Below are positions 8,348-16,917 of a stretch of 28,421 nucleotides of DNA, in pieces. The notes under the pieces were generated by a model. That model was not told the origin of the DNA, searched no databases, and saw only the letters and a program-made list of their open reading frames with translations. The stretch's first letter is position 1; every line of letters begins with the position of its first letter. Source of the stretch: M0027 sp021713415 (GTDB taxonomy: Bacteria > Pseudomonadota > Gammaproteobacteria > Francisellales > Francisellaceae); NCBI GenBank assembly GCA_021713415.1, contig JAKJJQ010000039.1, forward strand, positions 1 to 28,421, written 5' to 3'. The translations under genes were made by a program, and so were the position numbers.

Positions 8348-8412
8348 AGACTTTAAAAAGAAAAGCTCAACTAAATCTATTATGGAAATTTATTTAGTTT
8401 AAGGATTTTGAC

Positions 8413-9693
8413 ATGGATACAATGGATATGACCAATATTACAGAAATAACAAACGATACTGATTATTTAACCGAATTTCAGGATCAAGTAATTCACAATT
8501 TAGAAGCATTTACACAAAAAGAACCCGAAATTAAATTCACCTGGAAAGATAGTCATTCAGACACTCGAGGTTTTTTAGTTATCAACTCGCTTAAAGGCAA
8601 TGCTTGCGGTGGCGGCACAAGAGTTCATGAAAACGTTAGTGTTAATGAAGTGACAACATTAGCAAAAATTATGGAAATTAAATTTGCCTTTTCAGGTCCT
8701 GAAATTGGTGGCGCTAAAACAGGTATTCAACTTGATCCAAAGCATCCTCAAAAATATGAGATTTTAGAGCGCTGGTATCAAGCCATTAAACCTATTTTAA
8801 AAAATTGCTATGGTACCGGAAGTGATTTAAATACTGATATTCATAAAATCAATGAAACACTCAAACCAATGGGTATTGAAAACTCGCAAGAAGGTATTAT
8901 CTATGCCGTAACTAAGGGTGATAAAGCTAAAAAAAGCCAAGCAATTAATAATATGAAATTATTAGCCGAATCAGTTCAATTAACCTCAGAATTATCTGTT
9001 CAACTAGCTGAGCTTGTTACAGGTTATGGTGTCTTTGCCTCAATTGATAGTTTTTTAACGATCGCTAAAGGTTCACTAAAAGATAAAAAAGTATTTATTC
9101 AAGGTGTTGGCAATGTTGGTGCCGCTGCTTTGTGGTATTTGTACAATGCTGGCGCTAAAATTGTTGCATTAAGTGATCATAATGGCGGCTTATTATTTGA
9201 CAATGGCATAAGTAAAGAACAATTGATTAGTGTTATAAAAAATAGATCACTAAGTCATTTAGGCATAGAACTTTATAACCATGATGAGTTTAACCAACAG
9301 TTTATTAATACGACTGTCGATGTTTTTGTTCCAGCAGCTGGCTCTAACCTAATTAACAAATCATTTATCGATCAACTTTATGATAATGGGCTTAGTCTAA
9401 TTGCTTGTGGAGCAAATCACCCTTTTGTTGAAAATGAATATTGCTATGGTGTCTGCTCACAATACCTAGATCGTAAATTAACCGTCATTCCAGACTTTCT
9501 AGCTAATATGGGTATGGCAAGAACATTCTACCATTTGATGAGCGAACAATCAGATCATAATTTAAATACAGAAAATGTATTTAAAGATATCTATAAAGAA
9601 ATTCATCAAAATATTGAACAAGCCTATGCAATCAATAATGGCAAACTAATGACTGCATCGCTTTATAAAATGGCATTGGATCGTATATCATAG
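8413..9693 (+). CDS. Glu/Leu/Phe/Val-type amino-acid dehydrogenase
   Basis: This NAD(P)-dependent oxidative deaminase has 426 residues. Substrate-binding domain motifs include ACGGGTR (64-70), Lys90, the catalytic-Lys segment GGAKTGI with Lys102, and Asp138 in GTGSDLN. The Rossmann domain shows GVGNVG (231-236). The spacing resembles leucine/phenylalanine dehydrogenases, although the protein is longer than the usual 340-380. As first gene of a run leading to hppD, it could convert tyrosine (or phenylalanine) to the 2-oxo acid, giving 4-hydroxyphenylpyruvate without a transaminase. This specificity is inferred from context; leucine or other branched substrates remain possible. AAGGA at 8401-8405, 7 nt before the ATG, supports the start over internal ATGs. 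Confidence 0.75.
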   Translation: MDTMDMTNITEITNDTDYLTEFQDQVIHNLEAFTQKEPEIKFTWKDSHSDTRGFLVINSLKGNACGGGTRVHENVSVNEVTTLAKIMEIKFAFSGPEIGGAKTGIQLDPKHPQKYEILERWYQAIKPILKNCYGTGSDLNTDIHKINETLKPMGIENSQEGIIYAVTKGDKAKKSQAINNMKLLAESVQLTSELSVQLAELVTGYGVFASIDSFLTIAKGSLKDKKVFIQGVGNVGAAALWYLYNAGAKIVALSDHNGGLLFDNGISKEQLISVIKNRSLSHLGIELYNHDEFNQQFINTTVDVFVPAAGSNLINKSFIDQLYDNGLSLIACGANHPFVENEYCYGVCSQYLDRKLTVIPDFLANMGMARTFYHLMSEQSDHNLNTENVFKDIYKEIHQNIEQAYAINNGKLMTASLYKMALDRIS

Positions 9694-9735
9694 AGATCGC
9701 TTTATGATGGAGATAAAAATTAGGAATTTATAACT

Positions 9736-10077
9736 ATGATTATTTATGAAGTTAATCTAAGTGTTCATCAATCAATCTATGACCCCTATCTAACATGGCT
9801 TAAACCTCACGTTGCAGATATGTTAAATTTTGATGGTTTTAGACGCGCACAAATTAATGAAGAAATTCAAACAAGCAGTTCTGAAATGTGTCTAATAACC
9901 GTTCGATATGCAATCGATAGCTGGCCTTATTTAGAAGATTATTTAGAAAATCACGCTCAAAGCATGAGAGATCAAGCAGTTGACTTATTTGGTAATAAAT
10001 TTAGTGCCACAAGACGAATTTTCACAATTTTAGATACCATTAGCATTAACAAACAAACAGAAGCTAACATCATTTAA
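9736..10077 (+). CDS. DUF4286-family protein
   Basis: The 113-residue product opens with MIIYEVNLSV and continues with a WLKPHVADML segment, a YLEDYLENHA segment and a C-terminal FSATRRIF segment. This matches the DUF4286 pattern, a small predicted dimeric alpha/beta (ferredoxin-like) fold. No catalytic role is established for the family. It sits 42 nt after the dehydrogenase and 10 nt before hppD, so it is an operon member and may assist or monitor tyrosine catabolism. No signal peptide or membrane segment is seen. Confidence 0.65.
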   Translation: MIIYEVNLSVHQSIYDPYLTWLKPHVADMLNFDGFRRAQINEEIQTSSSEMCLITVRYAIDSWPYLEDYLENHAQSMRDQAVDLFGNKFSATRRIFTILDTISINKQTEANII

Positions 10078-10087
10078 GGAGTAAGCC

Positions 10088-11158
10088 ATGCAAGCATTCG
10101 ATAATCCAGCCAATACCAATGGCTTTGCATTTTTAGAATATACTTCTACTTCACCAGAAGCATTAAGAGTACTGTTTCAAAGTTTAGGTTTTAGCCATGT
10201 TGCCAATCATAAAACAAAAAAATTAGAAGTATGGCAACAAAATAATATTTTCTTTTTAATCAATGCCGAAACTGGCGGCTTTGCGGAATCATTCGCTCAA
10301 AAGCATGGCGGTGGTGTCTGTAGTATGGGTTTTTTAGTTAAAGACCCTAAAGCAGCTTATCAGTATACAAAAAAATCTGGTGCAAATGATGTTGAAGCAG
10401 CAAGCGATAATTGGCATGATGATTCAATCAAATTAATTCATGGTATCGCAGATACACGTCTATATTTAACACCTTATGCAAATATTCTTGATAGTGACTT
10501 ATTTGATAAGCTACCTAATAGTGATGAAACTATGAAGAATAATCAAGTTGGTCTTAAGACGCTCGATCATGTTACGCATAATGTATTTAGAGGTAATATG
10601 GATAAATGGGCGGGCTTCTATGAAAAACTATTTAATTTTCGTGAAATTCGCTACTTTGATATTGAAGGGAAATTAACCGGGCTATTTAGCCGTGCTATGA
10701 CTAGCCCTTGCCATAAAATTCGCATCCCAATTAATGAGTCAGCTGATGATAAGTCTCAAATTGAAGAATTTTTGCATGAATATCATGGTGAAGGTATTCA
10801 ACATATTGCATTAGAATCTAGTGATATTTATAAAACGATTGAAACACTGCGCAGTCAAGGTAGTGAATTTATGCATACACCGGATACGTATTATAAAAAT
10901 ATTCATAAGCGCCTACCTCATCATACTGAATCAGTCGAACGTATGCAGAAAAACCGCATTTTAATTGATGGCGCACCGACTAAAGATGGTGGTATTTTAC
11001 TACAAATTTTTACACAAACAGTTATTGGTCCAGTTTTCTTTGAAATCATTCAACGCAAAGGTGATGAAGGCTTTGGTGAAGGTAATTTTCAAGCTTTATT
11101 TGACTCAATTGAGTTGGATCAGATTGAGCGTGGTGTTTTAGAGGATACCAAAAAATGA
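10088..11158 (+). CDS. hppD: 4-hydroxyphenylpyruvate dioxygenase
   Basis: This Fe(II) enzyme converts 4-hydroxyphenylpyruvate and O2 to homogentisate and CO2. The 356-residue length is standard for bacterial HppD. Two vicinal-oxygen-chelate domains are visible. The iron ligands fall where expected: His161 in TLDHVTHNV, His239 in GIQHIALES and Glu319 in VFFEIIQRKG, and the C-terminal GFGEGNFQALF helix that closes the active site is intact. An AAGGAG ribosome site lies 6 nt before the ATG. Its stop codon overlaps the start of maiA (ATGA), so the two are translationally coupled. In bacteria that accumulate homogentisate this enzyme gives pyomelanin, but a full downstream pathway is present here. 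Confidence 0.95.
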   Translation: MQAFDNPANTNGFAFLEYTSTSPEALRVLFQSLGFSHVANHKTKKLEVWQQNNIFFLINAETGGFAESFAQKHGGGVCSMGFLVKDPKAAYQYTKKSGANDVEAASDNWHDDSIKLIHGIADTRLYLTPYANILDSDLFDKLPNSDETMKNNQVGLKTLDHVTHNVFRGNMDKWAGFYEKLFNFREIRYFDIEGKLTGLFSRAMTSPCHKIRIPINESADDKSQIEEFLHEYHGEGIQHIALESSDIYKTIETLRSQGSEFMHTPDTYYKNIHKRLPHHTESVERMQKNRILIDGAPTKDGGILLQIFTQTVIGPVFFEIIQRKGDEGFGEGNFQALFDSIELDQIERGVLEDTKK

Positions 11159-11817
11159 TCAAACTCTATGATTATTTTCGATCTTCAGCATCCTATCGTG
11201 TACGCATTGCACTTGAATTAAAACAAATTCCCTATGAATTAGTCCAAGTGCATCTTGTCAATAATGGTGGTGAGCAATACAGTGATGATTATCGCAAACT
11301 AAACCCAATGCAACGCGTACCAACGCTTGTAGATGGTGATTTTACTTTAACTCAATCATTAGCAATTATTACTTATCTTGACAATCAATATCCAAATAAT
11401 CCCCTACTTTCAACAAGCAAAGAAATCTCTGCACAAATCTTAAGTTTTGCTCAAACCATTGCTTGTGATATTCATCCTTTGAATAATTTATCTGTCTTAA
11501 AATATCTCAAAGCTAACTTAAACTGTAGTGAAGATGAAAAAATAAAGTGGTATCACCACTGGATTCATACAGGCTTTAAAGCGATTGAAACTCAACTTAA
11601 AAAAACAAAAGGTCTTTATTCATTTGACAGTCAAGTTACGCTAGCTGACTTATGCCTTATTCCACAAGTTTATAATGCCATTCGTTTTGAAGTGGATTTG
11701 AGTGATTATCCTTTAATTAACTTAGTTTACAACAACTGCAACAAATTAGATGCATTTAAAAAAGCATCGCCAGAATATGTAGAACAAAATCAGATTAAGG
11801 CTAAAACTGCCGTTTGA
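11155..11817 (+). CDS. maiA: Maleylacetoacetate isomerase (zeta-class GST)
   Basis: The enzyme isomerises maleylacetoacetate to fumarylacetoacetate using glutathione. The N-terminal thioredoxin-like domain has the zeta-class signature as SSASYRVRIAL (10-20; most relatives have Cys at the third position), followed by NPMQRVPTLVDGD and the QSLAIITYLD helix. The all-helical C-terminal domain includes the VTLADLCLIPQVYNA motif. The length of 220 matches the family. It overlaps hppD by 4 bp and is 22 bp upstream of the hmgA start. The order hppD-maiA-hmgA-fahA does not follow the reaction order but groups the whole pathway. Confidence 0.92.
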   Translation: MIKLYDYFRSSASYRVRIALELKQIPYELVQVHLVNNGGEQYSDDYRKLNPMQRVPTLVDGDFTLTQSLAIITYLDNQYPNNPLLSTSKEISAQILSFAQTIACDIHPLNNLSVLKYLKANLNCSEDEKIKWYHHWIHTGFKAIETQLKKTKGLYSFDSQVTLADLCLIPQVYNAIRFEVDLSDYPLINLVYNNCNKLDAFKKASPEYVEQNQIKAKTAV

Positions 11818-11839
11818 ACAAAAATTTTTGGAGTATTCA

Positions 11840-13141
11840 ATGACACAAACATATCAATCAGGCTTTCATAACTACTTTCAAAGTGAAAGTATTGAAGGTG
11901 CTTTACCCAAAGATCGCAACTCCCCTCAAAAAGCACCGTTTGGCTTATATGCTGAACAAATCAATCATAGTGCTTTTACAGCGCCTAGAAGCCAAAACTT
12001 TAATAGCTGGTTATATCGAATCCGCCCATCTGTTTTAAATTGCGCACCTGCAAGCCGTGTTATTAATCATTTAATACGAGATTATCATTATCAAGATGAC
12101 TTAATTACACCGCCAGATCAAATGCGCTGGTCGCCACAACCTGAACCTCAAAAACCAACTGACTTTATCTCATCTTTAGCAACGATGGCTTATAATCATT
12201 CAGCTGCAATTCATCTATATCATGCTAATACATCAATGGAAGAGAGCTTCTTTTATAATGCTGATGGCGACTTTTTAGTTGTACCACAGATGGGTGGCTT
12301 AACATTTAAAACAGAGCTAGGTGTTATTGATGTATCTCCAGGTGAAATTATTGTCATCCCACGTGGCATTCGTTTTCAAGTTATTTTAAATGAGTCTCAT
12401 GCGCGCGGCTATATTTGTGAAGTCCAACAAAGCACACTCTACCTACCAGAGCGAGGCCCTATTGGTGCAAATGGCTTAGCTGAAGAACGTCATTTTCTAT
12501 CTCCTTGTGCAAACTTTGAAGATAAACAAGGTGATTTTACGCTATATAGTAAATTTCAAGGTCATTTATGGCAGATGGATATTCAACATTCACCTTTAGA
12601 TGTGATTGCTTGGCATGGTAATTGTGCACCTTATAAATACGATTTATCACTATTCACCCCCATTAACAGTGTCTTAAAAGATCATGCAGATCCAAGTATT
12701 TTTACTGTATTAACTGCACCATCAACTATAGCCGGTACTGCTAATATGGATTTTGTCATATTTCCTGAGCGCTGGATGACTCAAGAAAATACCTTTAGGC
12801 CTCCTTATTATCATCGTAATATTATGAGTGAATTTATGGGCTTAATTTTTGGTCAATATGACGCCAAAGAAACAGGGTTTGTTCCTGGTGGTGCAAGTTT
12901 GCATAATACCATGAGTGGTCATGGTGTTGATGCAGATGTATTTGAAAAAGCATCAACAATGAAAGAAGATCCACAACGCTATCAAAATACTCTAGCATTT
13001 ATGTTTGAAAGTAATGCAACATGGCAAGTAACAGAATATGCATTTAATGCAGCCTTTCGCCAAAGAGATTACTTAGATTGCTGGAAAGGATTAAAATCTA
13101 ATTTTACTAATAGCAAAACAACCGCAACAATAGATCAGTAA
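11840..13141 (+). CDS. hmgA: Homogentisate 1,2-dioxygenase
   Basis: This ring-cleaving iron enzyme turns homogentisate into maleylacetoacetate. I place the start at the ATG at 11840, because GGAG (11830-11833) lies 6 nt before it; a TTG at 11828 would give four extra residues and overlap that site. The 433-residue cupin-fold protein contains PPYYHRNIMSEFMG, giving iron ligands His325 and Glu331, with His361 in SGHGVD as the third ligand and His355 (SLHN) as a conserved active-site residue. The spacing (6 and 36 residues) equals that of human HGD (H335, E341, H371). It is followed 16 nt later by fahA. Confidence 0.95.
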   Translation: MTQTYQSGFHNYFQSESIEGALPKDRNSPQKAPFGLYAEQINHSAFTAPRSQNFNSWLYRIRPSVLNCAPASRVINHLIRDYHYQDDLITPPDQMRWSPQPEPQKPTDFISSLATMAYNHSAAIHLYHANTSMEESFFYNADGDFLVVPQMGGLTFKTELGVIDVSPGEIIVIPRGIRFQVILNESHARGYICEVQQSTLYLPERGPIGANGLAEERHFLSPCANFEDKQGDFTLYSKFQGHLWQMDIQHSPLDVIAWHGNCAPYKYDLSLFTPINSVLKDHADPSIFTVLTAPSTIAGTANMDFVIFPERWMTQENTFRPPYYHRNIMSEFMGLIFGQYDAKETGFVPGGASLHNTMSGHGVDADVFEKASTMKEDPQRYQNTLAFMFESNATWQVTEYAFNAAFRQRDYLDCWKGLKSNFTNSKTTATIDQ

Positions 13142-13157
13142 TTAATAGGATATAACT

Positions 13158-14477
13158 ATGATTGAAGCAAATAACCCAAAACTTTCTTCGTTTATTACCA
13201 TCCCACATGGACATGATTTTCCAATTCAAAATCTACCTTTTGGTATTTTTAGTGATACTCAAAATCCTCAAAAGCGTATTGGCGTTGCCATTGGTGATTT
13301 TGTCTTTGACCTATTCAGCGCATTTGAATGTGATTTATTTACAGATCAAGCCATTGATAAAAATATTCTCAAAGGCGAGTATCTGAATGACTTAATGGCC
13401 CTTGAAAGAAATAAAATTACTGAGCTTAGAAATGCCATTAGTCGATTATTAAGGCATGACACCCCCACCATACAAAACGATGATGAGTTAAAACAAAAAT
13501 TGTTAATTCCTATGGATCAAGTAACCCTACATATGCCCGTTAAAATAGGTGGCTATACTGACTTTTATTCATCCATCGAACATGCATCAAATATTGGTAA
13601 ATTATTTAGAGATAAGGATAATCCACTTCTACCTAACTGGCGTCATCTACCTGTTGCTTATGACGGCAGAGCAGGAAGTGTTGTTGTCAGCGGCACTAAT
13701 TTTAGACGCCCCATTGGCCAAACTAAGCCAAATGAGGGAGTACCTATTTATTCAGCTTCGAAAGCCTTAGATATTGAAGTGGAAGTCGGCTATTTTGTTG
13801 GTAATGCAACCACACATGGTGAGCAAATAACAACTGAAAAAGCACCTGAGCATATCTTTGGTATGGTTTTAGTCAATGATTGGAGTGCCAGAGATATTCA
13901 AAAATGGGAATATGTACCACTAGGTCCATTTTTAGGTAAAAATTTCTGTACATCGATCTCACCTTGGGTTGTCACATTAGATGCCTTAGAACCATTTCGA
14001 GTAGAAAGTCCAAAACAAGACCCACAAGTTTTACCTTATCTTCAACGTGCTGCTGATTGGGGCGTTAATATTAACTTGGAATTTGCCATCCAAACGCCAA
14101 CTATGAGTAAGCCAGAAACCATTGCAACGATGAATTTTAAAGATATGTATTGGGATTTTACACAACAACTAGCACATCATAGTGTTAATGGTTGTCCTAT
14201 GAATACTGGTGATTTATTAGCATCTGGCACAATCAGCGGCTCGAATGAAAAAAGTTTTGGTAGTATGATTGAGCTAACCTTTGGTGGCAAAGAAACCATT
14301 AAATTAATGAATCAAGAAGAACGCAAATTCCTCCAAGATGGTGATACTGCTGTTATTAAAGGCTATTGTCAAAATGAAGATTATCGTATTGGTTTTGGTG
14401 AAGTCAAAGGTACGGTCTTACCAGCTTTAAATACAACTGAAACTGAAAGTTTTACAACAGAAAAAGAAACAGCCTAA
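13158..14477 (+). CDS. fahA: Fumarylacetoacetase
   Basis: The enzyme hydrolyses fumarylacetoacetate to fumarate and acetoacetate, the last step of tyrosine breakdown. At 439 residues it has an N-terminal SH3-like domain (about 1-125) and a C-terminal FAH fold. Metal ligands by comparison with mammalian FAH are Asp135 (GGYTDFYSS), Glu207 and Glu209 (DIEVEVGYF) and Asp241 (VNDWSARD). His142 (IEHASN) is the probable general base and Lys261 (LGKNFC) is also present. AGGA lies 7 nt before the ATG. The last codons overlap an AT-rich hairpin followed by T residues. Small overlapping reading frames inside it are not genes. Confidence 0.95.
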   Translation: MIEANNPKLSSFITIPHGHDFPIQNLPFGIFSDTQNPQKRIGVAIGDFVFDLFSAFECDLFTDQAIDKNILKGEYLNDLMALERNKITELRNAISRLLRHDTPTIQNDDELKQKLLIPMDQVTLHMPVKIGGYTDFYSSIEHASNIGKLFRDKDNPLLPNWRHLPVAYDGRAGSVVVSGTNFRRPIGQTKPNEGVPIYSASKALDIEVEVGYFVGNATTHGEQITTEKAPEHIFGMVLVNDWSARDIQKWEYVPLGPFLGKNFCTSISPWVVTLDALEPFRVESPKQDPQVLPYLQRAADWGVNINLEFAIQTPTMSKPETIATMNFKDMYWDFTQQLAHHSVNGCPMNTGDLLASGTISGSNEKSFGSMIELTFGGKETIKLMNQEERKFLQDGDTAVIKGYCQNEDYRIGFGEVKGTVLPALNTTETESFTTEKETA

Positions 14478-14489
14478 GGTTTCTTTTTT
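14461..14489 (+). terminator. Weak Rho-independent terminator overlapping the fahA stop
   Basis: A 10-bp stem (14461-14470 with 14479-14488) and an 8-nt loop containing the fahA TAA are followed by a T run. The stem is mostly A-T with two G-C pairs, so termination may be partial, letting some transcripts read into tyrP 75 nt further on. Confidence 0.45.
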
Positions 14490-14564
14490 ATCTATACATC
14501 GTCTTAATCAAACGATATCATAATACTGCTTTAACGGTACAAATCTAATTATTTAAGGCTATTT

Positions 14565-15788
14565 ATGTTTAAATATCTCATTTCCCGTGAATTTGGTGGT
14601 GCTTTAATCATTACCGGCACCTGTATTGGTGCTGGTATGTTATCTATTCCTTTAGTAACAGCGGCCAGTGGCTATACAACATCAATTATTTTATTGGTAC
14701 TTATTTGGTTACTTATGACCATTACAGCCTGTTTAATTAATGAAACCAACCTTGCTTTTAAAGATGGTACTAACTTTAGTAATATGGCTTATTATACTCT
14801 AGGTAGAGTTGGCCAACTGATTACCTTTTTATCTTATTTACTTTTGCTGTATTCACTATCAGCAGCTTATACAACTGGTGGCGCTTCCCTTTTAAGCTTA
14901 TTATTATCTTATTTTGGTATTAGCCTAAATGTAAAACTAAATGCTGCCATATTTGTTATTGTTCTAGGTGCATTTGTCTATTTTGGAACTCGAGTCGTTG
15001 ATCAGATTAATAAAGTACTATTAACCTTTAAAGTAATTACATTTCTTGGCTTAGTTATCTTTATTGCACCACAGTTATCTATTGAAAAATTAATTCAAGC
15101 CAACGCAGGCATGCCTTATATTTGGGCAGCTTTTCCAATTTTAATTACCTCATTTGGCTTTCATCATATTTTACCTACAGTTAGAAGCTATCTTAACTCT
15201 GATCGAAAAAAATTATATAGAGCAACGATTGTTGGCAGTACACTGCCATTAATAATCTATATAATTTGGAATACCGTTTCATTAGGTGCAATTCCTTTAT
15301 ATGGTGATGATAGCTATCAAAATATTGCAGCGAATGGTAATCAATTGGGTGACTTTGTTTCAACGATTGCAACCTATCTAAATGTACCTGAGGTAACTGC
15401 ATTTATTAATGCATTTACAAATATTGCCGTCACCACCTCATTTTTAGGAGTAACTTTAGGCTTATATAACTTTAATCAAGATACTTATAAATTAAAAACT
15501 AAGCCACATAGCCATCGCTTGTTAGCCTTTATCATTACATTTTTACCTGCGTGGTTATATGCAGTTTACTATCCTGATGGGTTTAAAAATGCGCTTGGTT
15601 ATGCCAGTATCTTTGTTGCAATTATACTCATTAGTATACCTGCTTTAATGAATTGGAAAGTCAGAAAAAGCCAAAAACGTCTTACATTATTTAGTAAATT
15701 ATTATTAATTTTGGTTTTCTTAATTGGTATTGGTATTATTTTACTTCAAATTGCTACTGATTTTGGCCTACTTTCTGTTTTAAAATAA
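14565..15788 (+). CDS. tyrP: Aromatic amino-acid permease, tyrosine-specific type
   Basis: This inner-membrane transporter of the HAAAP (hydroxy/aromatic amino acid permease) family has 407 residues and about 11 hydrophobic segments. The family signature is in the first helix: IITGTCIGAGMLSIPL (15-30). Later features fit TyrP/Mtr, including the SFGFHHILPTVRSYL segment near 195-210 and the final pair of membrane helices. It would import tyrosine by proton symport. Its position directly after the tyrosine-degradation genes supports tyrosine as the substrate rather than tryptophan. AAGG lies 6 nt before the ATG. It ends 1 nt from a convergent glycosyltransferase gene. Confidence 0.88.
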   Translation: MFKYLISREFGGALIITGTCIGAGMLSIPLVTAASGYTTSIILLVLIWLLMTITACLINETNLAFKDGTNFSNMAYYTLGRVGQLITFLSYLLLLYSLSAAYTTGGASLLSLLLSYFGISLNVKLNAAIFVIVLGAFVYFGTRVVDQINKVLLTFKVITFLGLVIFIAPQLSIEKLIQANAGMPYIWAAFPILITSFGFHHILPTVRSYLNSDRKKLYRATIVGSTLPLIIYIIWNTVSLGAIPLYGDDSYQNIAANGNQLGDFVSTIATYLNVPEVTAFINAFTNIAVTTSFLGVTLGLYNFNQDTYKLKTKPHSHRLLAFIITFLPAWLYAVYYPDGFKNALGYASIFVAIILISIPALMNWKVRKSQKRLTLFSKLLLILVFLIGIGIILLQIATDFGLLSVLK

Positions 15789-15789
15789 A

Positions 15790-16917
15790 TTAAAGCGACT
15801 GTAAAAATTCAATTAATGACTTAGCCATGGTCTGATAAGATCTTTTTTCTAAAATAATTTCACGACCTTTTTTACCCATTTCAACTAGTTGTGATTTAGG
15901 TAATTGAACAATTTTTTCTATAGCTTTATGTATACTTTGTTGATTAAATTCACAAAAAAATGCACACGTATTATTAAATAACAAATCATATTCTGGGATG
16001 TGGTTTAACAATGCTGGTAAACCTATACCAAAATACTCAATCGTTTTTGTTGGTGAAGCACTACGATATGTTTTAGATTCAGGAAAAATACCAACAGCAA
16101 TATCTGATTGAATCAAGGCATTAAATAAATCATCCCTTTTTAACGGTACACACCAATGAATTCTGGGATCTACTTGACTGCGTAACTGAAGTTCTTTAAC
16201 ACAATCGTTATTACTGGCTGTGTAAATAAAAAGCTTATAAGCTTCTTTAACATTAAGAAATGCATCCAAAATAATATCAAAATTTCTTAACTGATCTATT
16301 GTACCAGTATATACAAATGAAGTTAATTCACTGTCATCCAAAACTTTTTTATCTGTTTTAGGTAGTATATCAACATCAACACCTAAGGATAATGGATAGC
16401 TTGCTGTTGTTAAATTAGGATAAAAATCATCCTGAAGTTGTTGAGAAATTGGTAGATAAAAATCAGATTGATTAATTAAACTCTTCTGATACTTATACTT
16501 AAAATACCATTCAATTGATTTACGCCACAAGGATTTACGAAAACGCCTTGCCTCCTCATAGCGTCGATAATTATGTGGAAATGACTCCCAAAACCCAACT
16601 TTGAAATTAAATTTTTTCCTTACCTTTAAAAACTGTCTTAATGTAGAAAAATAATTACGTATAACAATAAAATCGTATTGATTTAAATCAATAATTGCTG
16701 ATAAACACTTAATTATTTTTATATGCTTTGTTCTTTTAGGTACTTGTATTTTATTTTGCTTAAGCCAAGATGCTTTATCTAACTGATCAGAAAAATATAC
16801 AATATCAGAATTTACATCACTAAGTTGATTAACTGCATTATAAAATAGTCCCTCAACAGAAGAGTGATCACTTTTTGCCTTTTGGTCAGATATCAATAAT
16901 ATTTTCATTTCAGACAC
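15790..16917 (-). CDS. Glycosyltransferase, GT-B fold (GT4/GT1-like)
   Basis: The 375-residue protein begins with a Rossmann-type strand, MKILLISDQ, and its C-terminal half has SFVYTGTIDQLRNFDIIL (the linker and second Rossmann entry) and SPTKTIEYFGIGLPALL, the acidic donor-nucleotide-binding region of retaining GT-B enzymes. It would transfer a sugar from a nucleotide donor to a surface-glycan acceptor; donor and acceptor cannot be told. A basic, aromatic stretch near 120-155 (RRYEEARRFRKS onward) could contact membrane or lipid-linked acceptor. Its start overlaps the upstream GT9 gene by 8 bp, so they form one unit. Confidence 0.75.
   Translation of the reverse strand: MSEMKILLISDQKAKSDHSSVEGLFYNAVNQLSDVNSDIVYFSDQLDKASWLKQNKIQVPKRTKHIKIIKCLSAIIDLNQYDFIVIRNYFSTLRQFLKVRKKFNFKVGFWESFPHNYRRYEEARRFRKSLWRKSIEWYFKYKYQKSLINQSDFYLPISQQLQDDFYPNLTTASYPLSLGVDVDILPKTDKKVLDDSELTSFVYTGTIDQLRNFDIILDAFLNVKEAYKLFIYTASNNDCVKELQLRSQVDPRIHWCVPLKRDDLFNALIQSDIAVGIFPESKTYRSASPTKTIEYFGIGLPALLNHIPEYDLLFNNTCAFFCEFNQQSIHKAIEKIVQLPKSQLVEMGKKGREIILEKRSYQTMAKSLIEFLQSL

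Noticed and set aside
9687..9708. 6-bp AT-rich hairpin between the dehydrogenase and the DUF4286 gene
   Set aside because: It has no following T run, and tight operon spacing argues against a terminator.
13162..13770. Two small plus-strand reading frames inside fahA
   Set aside because: They overlap a clearly homologous gene in another frame, have no ribosome sites and show no family resemblance.
15193..15402. Small minus-strand reading frame inside tyrP
   Set aside because: It is antisense to a well-supported membrane transporter gene and has no ribosome site.
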